A stretch of 64,000 bases of DNA from Pleurodeles waltl (taxonomy: Eukaryota > Chordata > Amphibia > Caudata > Salamandridae), in assembly GCF_031143425.1 (NCBI RefSeq), contig NC_090451.1:353532339-353596338 (forward strand), read 5' to 3'. How positions within the stretch are numbered: position 1 is the stretch's first letter; each line of letters opens with the position of its first letter. The translations under genes were made by a program, and so were the position numbers. The notes below the pieces were generated by a model. The model was not told the origin of the DNA. It saw only the letters and a program-made list of their open reading frames with translations, and ran no database searches. This document shows, piece by piece, positions 12,372 to 20,485 of the stretch.

Positions 12372-12748
12372 TAAGGGCCAGATGTAGGTACAAAACAATT
12401 TGCGAGTCTGAAATAGCGACTCCATGCAAATCGCTATTTCCGACTTGCAAAACTATATTCCAGTAAAAATTTATATTCCAAATAGCGAGTCGCAGTGGAG
12501 TTGCACCGCATTTTGCGACCTCGCAAAAAGCGAAATCGCAAATTGCACTAAGGTTGTGGTCCGGTGTCGCAAATTGCGACTGACTCGCAAATTGCCTGCA
12601 GGTGGAATAAAACTTTTGAAATACCCACTTCCTGGTTCTGTGTTATGACATCAGAACCAGGAAGTAACCACATTGAACAGGGAGGAGGGAGGAGCCCACC
12701 TAGCCCAAACTGCAGATCCACACCCAGGTGAGAGGAGCAGCAGCAACA

Positions 12749-13162
12749 ATGGCTACACAGGAGATGGAGACACCCAGTGGAGGCAGAAAACGCAAAATCA
12801 AGTTTTCTGACAAGGAGTTGGAGGTGCTGACGGAGGAGTGCTGCCTGCACCATGAACAATTATTTGGCAAGACAGCAATGAGTGTCCCTGACACCCAAAA
12901 AAAGAAGATCTGGCAGGACATCCAGAACAAGATCAATGCCATTGGTGTAAGCCACCGCACCCTGGATGAAATACACAAAAGGTGGTATGACCTTCGCTCC
13001 AGGACCAAGGAGAGGGTGGCGGAGCGCATGAGGGAGATGCATGGCACTGGAGGAGGGCCATCTACTGTTCCACCCCCTACAGCAATAGAAAGCATGGTGG
13101 AGACAACTCTGGAGCCGGAGGCTGTACTGGCCATTGGAGATGTAGACAGTTCGGCACCATGA
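12749..13162 (+). CDS. Harbinger Myb/SANT-like protein, exon 1
   Basis: 137 codons; the start at 12749 (CAACAATGG) has good context, and an in-frame upstream ATG at 12728 is weaker. Residues about 12-95 form a trihelix Myb/SANT-like domain, with RKIKFSDKELEVLTEE, KKKIWQDIQNKINAIG and RTLDEIHKRWYDLRSRTKE carrying the expected Trp residues. In Harbinger transposons this second protein binds the terminal repeats and brings the transposase to DNA in the nucleus. The frame stops at 13160-13162, 11 bases before a good splice donor (AAAAA|GTAAGTACC at 13174). A small indel may have created this stop. Confidence 0.7.
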   Translation: MATQEMETPSGGRKRKIKFSDKELEVLTEECCLHHEQLFGKTAMSVPDTQKKKIWQDIQNKINAIGVSHRTLDEIHKRWYDLRSRTKERVAERMREMHGTGGGPSTVPPPTAIESMVETTLEPEAVLAIGDVDSSAP

Positions 13163-13394
13163 ACATCAAAAAGTAAGTACCAAAATACATGCATTCACAC
13201 CCGCATATGCACTATGCACACAATCCCAGTACACATCAGCAGGCACCTCCAGACTAGCTCCATTCACAGTTTAGCAACCTATAGAATAGTGCATTCTGGG
13301 CAATGTAGTACAGTAGTCCAAATATAGGCAAATGTTTATTTTGAGGCATCAAACATATATGCAAGACTGACAGTGTATCCCCTATGTCCCACAG

Positions 13395-14252
13395 GTCTCC
13401 CACAAGCCCCCCCCATCAGTGCCACTGTGCAGGGAGAGGAACATGGCACAGACCCACAGGAGGAGGCAGCCACAGACACCGCAGGGGAGTGCAGGACAAC
13501 ACCACCTGTGGAATTGGCACAGGAGACCATGGACGATCCTGCACTGGGTGTGGTGGCAGCCGTTGAAACACCAGGGCCAATGCCTATGGAAAGGCAAACA
13601 CATGCATCATCAGGCGCAGTGCGTAGACCCCGCCGCACATTGCAGTCTGTGCGTAATGTGGATGTGTCAGATGTAGATTTTGTGGGACTTGTGGCATCCT
13701 TATTGCAGAGTCAGCGCCTGCAAAATAGACAGATGAGGTTAATGAACTGGAACCTCTCAAGACTGCAGACAACTATCACACATGGTCTGGCAAATGTGGA
13801 CAACCAGTTCACAACAATGAACACACATCTGGGTAACCTGACGACCTCCATTGACATTTTGGTCAGGGAACTGGTGGCTGACAGGGCACAGGCACGGCGC
13901 AGGGAGTGCAACACTGCTGCCCGTTTAGACAAGCTTGGTGCACCCATAGGGCACCTGGCAACAAACACAACCTGCCTGTCGAGCGCGCACTGTCAGCCTG
14001 CAAGTAGAACTGGGGCATTTTGCAGGAGATGTGGCACTTGGACTTGGCCGCATCAGCCGTGTGGTGGATCTGCTGGAGACCAGACAGGCTGCAAGGGGCA
14101 TAGGGGATACCCCACAGGACAGTGAGGAGGGCTCAACTGTGAGTAGTGTGTCTGCCACTGAAGCACATGTGTTGCGGAGTAGCAGTGCACAGCAGGGCTC
14201 AGGGGACCAAGCTGGAGTGAGCCTTGGTGGCCTCAGTCGTAGGAGGCTGTGA
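13395..14252 (+). pseudogene. Harbinger Myb-like protein, exon 2 (frameshifted)
   Basis: An acceptor (CCCCTATGTCCCACAG, ending at 13394) opens a frame running to 14125. It is Pro/Gln-rich first, then helical and charged (residues such as LLQSQRLQNRQMRLMNWNLSRLQ), a probable dimerisation helix. The natural C-terminus appears in another frame (about 14031-14252, ending GGLSRRRL), so one frameshift lies near 13970-14030. AATAAA follows at about 14310. Confidence 0.55.
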
Positions 14253-14420
14253 GCCACTGACACATACTGGTACAATAGTACACAATGATTTCAACATTAT
14301 AGTTCTGCAATAAAAAGGTTTAGTTTGTTTGACACAACTGGGCTATGTGTGTCTTACTATAGTGAGTGTTGTCACGGTTGCCATGTACCTGCCAAAGTAG
14401 TGGGTTGCAATGTGGTTCTG

Positions 14421-15904
14421 TGTGACCTTCTCCCTGATCTCTTCTCCAATACTGCAGCTGATGGCTCAGTAGATGGAGTGGTCCTGGCAGACTGCCTTAC
14501 TGAATCTCAGAAGGAAGACTGGAGGAACTCCTAGGCAAGTTCTCTGAACTGTTTTCTCTAACACCTGGTCAGACTACATGGTGTGAACACACCATTGATA
14601 CAGGAGACAGTTTGCCTGTCAAGAGTAAAATTTACAGGCAACCTGATGATGTAAGAGATTGCATCAAAGCAGAGGTGCAGAAGATGCTTGACCTAGGGGT
14701 GATTTAGCACTCTGACAGCCTCTGGGCTAGCTCAGTGGTGCAAGTACCAAAACCTCACTCACAAAATGGGAAAAAGGAGATGAGGTTCTGTGTAGATTAC
14801 AGAGGGCTCAACACAGTCACTAAGACTGAGGCTCACCCTATACCTAGGGCAGATGAGCTAATAGGCAGACTGGCATCTGCCAAGTATCTAAGCACCTTTG
14901 ACTTGACTGCAGGTTATTGGCAGATCAAATTGTCACAGGATGCAAAACCAAAGACTGCATTCTCAACCATTGGAGGGCATTATCAATTCACTGTTATGCC
15001 TTTTGGTTTGAAGAATGTACCTGCCAATTTTCAGAGGTTGGTGAATACAGTCCTTCAAGGTCTGGAAACATTTAGTGCAGCATATCTAGAAGATATAGCT
15101 GTCTTTAGCTCCACCTGGGATGACCACCTGATCTACCTATGGGAAGTTTTGGAGGCGCTGCAGAAAGCAGGCCTTACTATCAAGGCTTCAAAGTGCCTGA
15201 TAGGGCAGGGCAAAGTGGTTTATCTGTGCCACCTGGTAGGTGGAGAACATTTTGCACCACTACAGGGGAAGATTCAGACCATTATGGACTGGGCTCCCCC
15301 TACTACTCAAACCCAGATGGGAGCCTTCTTAGGTCTCACTGGGTATTACAGGATGTTCATTAAGAATTATGGCTCCATTGGTGCCCCTCTTAATGACCTC
15401 ACCTCTAAGAAAATGCCTAAGAAGATATTATGGACAGAGAGCTGTCAAAAAGCTTATGAGGAATTTGAACAGGCCATGTGCTCTGCACCTGCTCTAAAAA
15501 GCCAAGACTACTCTAAGTAGTTTATAGTTCAGACCCATGCTTCAGAGGTAGGGGTGGGGGAAGTTCTTTCTCAGCTTAATACAGAGGGCCAGAATCAACC
15601 AGTAGCTTTTATCAGTAGAAGGTTGACCCCCAGAGAAAAGCATTGGTCAGCTATAGAGAGGGAGGGCTTTGCTGTGGTCTGGGTCTTGAAGAAGTTGAGA
15701 CCATACCTCTTTGGTACGCAGTTCATTGATCAGACAGACCACAAACCTCTCTTATGGCTTAAGCAAATGAAAAGAGAAATCCCATTTGTTGAGGTGGTCG
15801 ATTTCCCTACAGGGTAGGGACTATACAGTGCAACATAGACCTGGGAGTAACCACTCCAATGCAGATGGACTCTCCAGATATTTCCACTTAGACAATAAAG
15901 ACTA
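14421..15904 (+). pseudogene. pol: Reverse transcriptase-RNase H of element F, broken
   Basis: Homology to G pol resumes at about 14421. A frame at 14735-15520 contains the RT core: MRFCVDYRGLN, FDLTAGYWQIKL, MPFGLKNVPANFQRL. The catalytic YLDD is YLED (15083-15094), so one metal-binding Asp is replaced. RNase H follows after a stop at 15520, with the first catalytic Asp changed (QTHASEVG instead of a TDAS motif), and TDHKPLLWL is still present near 15735. The losses of both active sites agree with long decay. Confidence 0.82.
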
Positions 15905-15940
15905 ATCTGGGCAAGGTTAGCCTTGTTGCCCCTCGTTTTT

Positions 15941-15958
15941 GCAGGGGTGGGGGGGTTG
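15941..15958 (+). other. Polypurine tract of element F
   Basis: GCAGGGGTGGGGGGGTTG directly before the 3' LTR start TGTAGG at 15959. The same G-rich tract plus TTG precedes the 3' LTRs of B', C, E, G and H. Confidence 0.65.
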
Positions 15959-16097
15959 TGTAGGAAGGAAAGTACCCTCTTTGTTGCCATGGTTACCACC
16001 ATGTTCTGCTAACCAGGACCCCAGTGATTAAGCACTCTCTCCTTTAAATGAAATGTGGTTGTTACTTACTGTTAACACAGTATTTCACCCACAATTG
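15959..16097 (+). repeat. Start of the 3' LTR of element F, truncated
   Basis: Begins TGTAGGAAGGAAAGTACC and breaks off after ~140 bp, where another LTR starts. The part corresponding to the surviving 5' LTR piece is not found. Confidence 0.6.
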
Positions 16098-16695
16098 TGT
16101 GTTAAAGTAGCATCTTTCTAGCATGGTTACTTCCATTTTTGGCCTGTTTGTCAGTGTGTTTGACTGTGTTACTGGGATCCTGCTAGCCAGGACACCAGTG
16201 CTTATGTTTTTTTGGCCTGTTTGTAAGTGTGTTTATCTGTGTCACTGGGATCCTGCTGGGCTCTTGCTCTCTCTCCTCTCAAATTTGTCACTACGTACTG
16301 GTAACCCAGTATCGCATCCCAAATTGGTATACTGGTGCCCCATATAAGTCCCTAGTATATGATACTTAGGTACCCAGGGCATTGGGGTACCAGGGGATCC
16401 CTAAGGGCTGCAGCATTACTTTTGCCACCCATAGGGAGCCCAAGTAAAGGCTTCTGCAGGACTGCCATTGTAGCCTGCGGGAAATGGTGCATGCACCCTT
16501 TCACAGCCATTTTCACTACACCAGGTCACTTATAGGCCATCTATATGTCAGGCTTTCCCACCCTGAAGGCTGGGTGCAGGGTACCTGTGTGTGAGGGCAC
16601 CCCTGCACTAGCAGAGGTGCCCTGATGTAATTCAGGACCATTTTCCCAGACTGCATGAGCGCGGGTACGCTATTTTACACGTGCAATAGACATAG
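16098..16695 (+). repeat. LTR fragment (TGTGTTAAAG head)
   Basis: The head resembles the TGTGAGAAAG LTRs. It contains one to two decayed hairpin modules (16170-16260), the CCCTAAGGG/CCCATAGGG-like stem region and the GGGCACC...GGTGCCC stem. It is cut at 16695 by a further LTR start. Confidence 0.6.
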
Positions 16696-17219
16696 TGTAG
16701 GAAGGTGGCATTCCTCCAGCATGGTTACACCCATTTTTGGCTTGTTTGTCATTGTGTTTTTACTGTCTCACTGGGATCCTGCTAGCCAGGAACCCTGTGC
16801 TCATAGTTTGTGGCCTATATGTCAACATGTTTTATTGTGTTACTAGTATGCTTGACTGTGTTACTGGAGTCCTGCTAACCTTAACTCCAGTGCTTATGAT
16901 CTGACTGATTCCAAATTTGTACTTACATACTGGTAACCCCGTATTCCACTCCAGATTGGCATACTGGATCCCCCTTCTAAGTCACTAGTATATGGTACCC
17001 AGGTACCCAGGGCATTGGGGTTCCAGGAGCTCCTTATGGGCTGCAGAATTTCTTTTACTACCCATAAGGAGTTCCTACAAACACTTCTTCAGGACTGCCA
17101 TTGCAGCCTGAGTGAAATAGTGTAAGTACTATTTCACAGCCATTTTCACTGCACCAGCTCACTTATAAGTCACCTATATACAGTATCTAACCTTCAGACC
17201 CTGAAGGCTAGGTGCATAG
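16696..17219 (+). repeat. LTR fragment (TGTAGGAAGG head), left of element G
   Basis: A diverged LTR interrupted by element G. The text before G (GGCTAGGTGCATAG) joins directly to the text after G (CATAGTACCTGTGTG), matching the continuous sequence of related LTRs. Bases 17215-17219 are the left copy of the CATAG duplication. Confidence 0.75.
17215..17219. repeat. Target-site duplication of G, left copy (CATAG)
   Basis: CATAG directly before TGTAGG, repeated at 28470-28474 right after the 3' LTR. Confidence 0.9.
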
Positions 17220-17294
17220 TGTAGGAAAGTACCATCTTGCCTGGCATGTTACCCCCATTTTTCACTGTATATATGTTGTTTTAGTTGTATGTGT

Positions 17295-17404
17295 CACTGG
17301 GACCCTGGTAACCCAGGGCCCCAGTGCTCATAAGTGTGCCTGAATGTGTTACCTGTGTAGTGACTAACTGTCTCACTGAGGCTCTGCTAATCAGAACCTC
17401 AGTG
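17295..17404 (+). repeat. Two hairpin modules in U3 of G
   Basis: 17295-17326 pairs CACTGGG with CCCAGTG and CCCTGG with CCAGGG. 17374-17404 pairs CACTGAG with CTCAGTG and most of an inner TCTG/CAGA stem. Each is followed by a short spacer (GCTCATA after the first). The same unit occurs three to four times in the LTRs of E and H. Confidence 0.75.
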
Positions 17405-17626
17405 GTTATGCTCTCTCATTTCTTTCCAAATTGTCACTGACAGGCTAGTGACCATTTTTACCAATTTACATTGGCTTACTGGAACACCCTTATAATTCCC
17501 TAGTATATGGTACTGAGGTACCCAGGGTATTAGGGTTCCAGGAGATCCCTATGGGCTGCAGCATTTCTTTTGCCACCCATAGGGAGCTCTGACAATTCTT
17601 ACACAGGCCTGCCACTGCAGCCTGAG

Positions 17627-17650
17627 TGAAATAACGTCCACGTTATTTCA
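17627..17650. repeat. 24-bp perfect inverted repeat in U3
   Basis: Arms TGAAATAACGT and ACGTTATTTCA with a 2-base centre (CC). Present at the same place in almost all LTR copies here, both strands considered (for example 3468, 25882, 32241, 54450, 60556). It could be a dimeric protein site or a hairpin; no known factor is assigned. Confidence 0.7.
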
Positions 17651-18434
17651 CAGCCATTTTACACTGCACTTAAGTAACTTATAAGTCACATATATGTCTA
17701 ACCTTTACCTGGTAAAGGTTAGGTGCAAAGTTACTTAGTGTGAGGGCACCCTGGCACTAGCCAAGGTGCCCCCACATTGTTCAGAGCCAATTCACTGAAC
17801 TTTGTGAGTGCTGGGACACCATTACACGCGTGCACTACATATAGGTCACTACCTATATGTAGCTTCACCATGGTAACTCCGAATATGGCCATGTAACATG
17901 TCTATGATCATGGAATTGCCCCCTCTATGCCATCCTGGCATTGTTGGTACAATTCCATGATCCCAGTGGTCTGTAGCACAGACCCTGGTACTGCCATACT
18001 GCCCTTCCTGGGGTTTCTCTGCAGCTGCTGCTGCTGCCAACCCCTCAGACAGGCAGCTGCCCTCCTGGGGTCCAGCCAGGCCTGGCCCAGGATGGCAGAA
18101 CAAAGAACTTCCTCTGAGAGAGGGTGTGACACCCTCTCCCTTTGGAAAATGGTGTGAAGGCAGGGGAGGAGTAGCCTCCCCCAGCCTCTGGAAATGCTTT
18201 GTTGGGCACAGATGTGCCCAATTCTGCATAAGCCAGTCTACACCGGTTCAGGGACCCCTTAGCCCCTGCTCTGGCGCGAAACTGGACAAAGGAAAGGGGA
18301 GTGACCACTCCCCTGACCTGCACCTCCCCTGGGAGGTGTCCAGAGCTCCTCCAGTGTGCTCCAGACCTCTGCCATCTTGGAAACAGAGGTGCTGCTGGCA
18401 CACTGGACTGCTCTGAGTGGCCAGTGCCACCAGG

Positions 18435-18442
18435 TGACGTCA
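18435..18442. promoter_or_regulatory. CRE-like site TGACGTCA in 5' LTR of G
   Basis: A perfect CREB/ATF palindrome, 60 bp after CCATCTTGG (reverse complement of a YY1-like CCAAGATGG). Repeated at 26690-26697 in the 3' LTR. A TATTTAG element follows at about 18518 and might serve as a TATA-like box. Confidence 0.5.
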
Positions 18443-18947
18443 GAGACTCCTTGTGATAGGCTCCTTCAGGTGTTAGTAGCCTTTCCTCTCTCCTAGGTAG
18501 CCAAACCCTCTTTTCTGGCTATTTAGGGTCTCTGTCTCTGGGGAAACTTTAGATAACGAATGCATGAGCTCAGCCGAGTTCCTCTGCATCTCCCTCTTCA
18601 CCTTCTGATAAGGAATCGACCGCTGACCGCGCTGGAAGCCTGCAAACCTGCAACATAGTAGCAAAGACGACTACTGCAACTCTGTAACGCTGATCCTGCC
18701 GCCTTCTCGACTGTTTTCCTGCTTGTGCATGCTGTGGGGGTAGTCTGCCTCCTCTCTGCACCAGAAGCTCCGAAGAAATCTCCCGTGGGTCGACGGAATC
18801 TTCCCCCTGCAACCGCAGGCAGCAAAAAGCTGCATCTCCGGTCCCTTGGGTCTCCTCTCAGCACGACGAGCGAGGTCCCTCGAATCCAGCGACACCGTCC
18901 AAGTGACTCCCACAGTCCAGTGACTCTTCAGCCCGAGTTTGGTGGAG

Positions 18948-19246
18948 GTAAGTCCTTGCCTCACCTCGCTGGGCTGCATTGCTGGGAACCGCGACTTTGC
19001 AAGCTTCTCCGGCCCCTGTGCACTTCCGGCGGAAATCCTTCGTGCACAGCCAAGCCTGGGTCCACGGCACTCTAACCTGCATTGCACGACTTTCTAAGTT
19101 GGTCTCCGGCGACGTGGGACTCCTTTGTGCAACTTCGGTGAGCACCGTTTCACGCATCCTCGTAGTGCCTGTTTCTGGCACTTCTCCGGGTGCTACCTGC
19201 TTCAGTGAGGGCTCCTTGTCTTGCTCGACGTCCCCTCTCTCTGCAG
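18948..19246 (+). other. Possible intron inside the LTR
   Basis: GTGGAG|GTAAGT at 18948 is a consensus splice donor. A pyrimidine tract ending CTCTCTCTGCAG (AG 19245-19246) is a good acceptor, with another (CCCCTTGTTCCACAG) ending at 19548. Both are kept in the LTRs of A, E, H and the solo LTR. If transcription starts upstream, near the CRE, the leader RNA could be spliced. This rests on motifs only. Confidence 0.35.
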
Positions 19247-19893
19247 GTCCAATTTGCGACCTCCTGGTCCCTCCTGGGCCCCAGCAGCGTCCAAAAACGC
19301 CAAACGCACGATTTGCGTGTAGCAAGGCTTGTTGGCGTCCATCCGGCGGGAAAACACTTCTGCACGACTCTCCAAGGCGTGGGGGATCCATCCTCCAAAG
19401 GGGAAGTCTCTAGCCCTTGTCGTTCCTGCAGTATTCACAGCTCTTCAGCCTAGAAAGAGCTTCTTTGCACCAACCGCTGGCATTTCTTGGGCATCTGCCC
19501 ACCTCCGAGCTGCTTGTGACTTTTGGACTTGGTCCCCTTGTTCCACAGGTACCTTCAGACAGGAATCCATCATTGTTGCATTGCTGATTTGTGTTTTCCT
19601 TGCATTCTCCCTCTAACACGACTATTTTGTCCTTAGGGGAACTTTGGTGCACTTTGCACTCACTTTTCAGGGTCTTGGGGAGGGTTATTTTGGTAACTCT
19701 CACTATTTTCTAATAGTCCCAGCGACCCTCTACAAGGTCACATAGGTTTGGGGTCCATTCGTGGTTCGCATTCCACTTCTGGAGTATATGGTTTGTGTTG
19801 CCCCTATCCCTATGTTTCCCCATTGCATCCTATTGTAACTATACATTGTTTGCACTGTTTTCTAAGACTATACTGCATATTTTTGCTATTGTG

Positions 19894-19902
19894 TATATAT
19901 AT
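19894..19902 (+). promoter_or_regulatory. Candidate TATA box of G LTR
   Basis: TATATATAT about 75 bp before AATAAA. If used, transcription would start near 19925 and R would be short, the usual arrangement. The element is weaker in the older array LTRs, so this is only a candidate and competes with an upstream start near 18550. Confidence 0.3.
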
Positions 19903-19968
19903 CTTGTGTATATTTCCTATCCTCTCACTGAGGGTACACTCTAAGATACTTTGGCATATTGTCATAAA

Positions 19969-19974
19969 AATAAA
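19969..19974 (+). terminator. Poly(A) signal AATAAA in G LTR
   Basis: AATAAAGTACCTTTATTTTTAG is preserved in every LTR copy in the window on the matching strand. It should direct cleavage about 15-25 bases downstream, defining the R/U5 border. Confidence 0.7.
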
Positions 19975-20214
19975 GTACCTTTATTTTTAGTATAACTGTG
20001 TATTGTGTTTTCTTATGATATTGTGCATATGACACTAAGTGGTACTGTAGTAGCTTCACACGTCTCCTAGTTCAGCCTGAGCTGCTTTGCTAAGCTACCA
20101 TTATCTATCAGCCTAAGCTGCTAGACACCCTATACACTAATAAGGGATAACTGGGCCTGGTGCAAGGTGCAAGTACCCCTTGGTACTCACTACAAGCCAG
20201 TCCAGCCTCCTACA

Positions 20215-20236
20215 TTGGTTGTGCAGCGGTGGGATA
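20215..20236 (+). other. Primer-binding site of element G
   Basis: TTGGTTGTGCAGCGGTGGGA then TA. TGG lies one base from the LTR end, and GCAGCGGTGGGAT equals the complement expected for a leucine-tRNA acceptor/T-arm. The TTGT between them does not fit perfectly. Primer identity is inferred. Confidence 0.6.
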
Positions 20237-20485
20237 AGTGCTTTGAGACTACTTACCACTCTTGTCATTGTACTTTTCATAAGAGAAAAATATACAAAAC
20301 AAGGTCAGTGTATATACACATAGCCAAAAAGTTTTGCATTTCCTCTTTTCACTCTTTTCTAAGTGCTGAAAAGTACTTCTAAACTTTCAAAAAGTTCTTA
20401 AAAGTTTAAAAAGTTTTTTCTGTCTTTCCAAAAAGTTCTGAAAACTTTTTTTCTCTTTGTCTATCACTTTAACTCTCTCTAAAAA
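20237..20485 (+). other. Untranslated leader of element G
   Basis: About 250 bases, with at least eight AAAAGTT or AACTTTT blocks between 20325 and 20455. They can pair with each other in many ways. The start codon of gag follows in the context CTCTCTAAAAAATGTC. Confidence 0.65.

Larger units (their letters stand above)
12372..14420 (+). mobile_element. PIF/Harbinger DNA transposon fragment, no transposase
   Basis: The left end is TAA (possible 3-bp target duplication) followed by GGGCCAGATGTAGGTAC, a terminus of the kind seen in vertebrate Harbinger elements. Inside is the Myb/SANT-like accessory gene with an intron and a poly(A) signal (AATAAA at about 14310). No DDE transposase gene is present, and no matching right terminal repeat (reverse complement of GGGCCAGATGTA) is seen before element F pol resumes near 14421. 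The fragment is thus 3'-truncated, or the target was deleted around it. It inserted into the integrase of F. Confidence 0.7.
8444..16097 (+). mobile_element. Old autonomous Gmr1-type element F, decayed
   Basis: Order on the plus strand: truncated 5' LTR, PBS, gag, protease, integrase, (Harbinger insertion), reverse transcriptase, RNase H, polypurine tract, start of 3' LTR. All coding parts carry stops or frameshifts. The gene order with integrase before reverse transcriptase is the Gmr1 type. Its gag start and leader differ clearly from the younger A/E/G/H group, so it represents an older subfamily. Confidence 0.85.
17220..20214 (+). repeat. 5' LTR of element G (2995 bp)
   Basis: Starts TGTAGGAAAGTACCATC and ends GCCTCCTACA. 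It is unusually long, and its U3 is dense in inverted repeats: two hairpin modules, CCCTATGGG/CCCATAGGG (17549-17584), the GAAATAACGT palindrome, CTAACCTTTAC/GTAAAGGTTAG (17698-17722), CTACATATAGG/CCTATATGTAG (17835-17862) and GATCATGGAATTG/CAATTCCATGATC (17906-17962). A CpG-rich section spans roughly 18600-19400. AATAAA lies 240 bp before the end. Confidence 0.95.

Noticed and set aside
13419..13676. Extra frames in the Harbinger exon 2 region
   Set aside because: Alternative-frame shadows of the longer frame 13373-14125; composition is repetitive and no domain is visible.
20167..20382. 71-codon frame crossing the LTR end, PBS and leader
   Set aside because: It overlaps the PBS and ends in the AAAAGTT leader; present only because the region is shared by copies.
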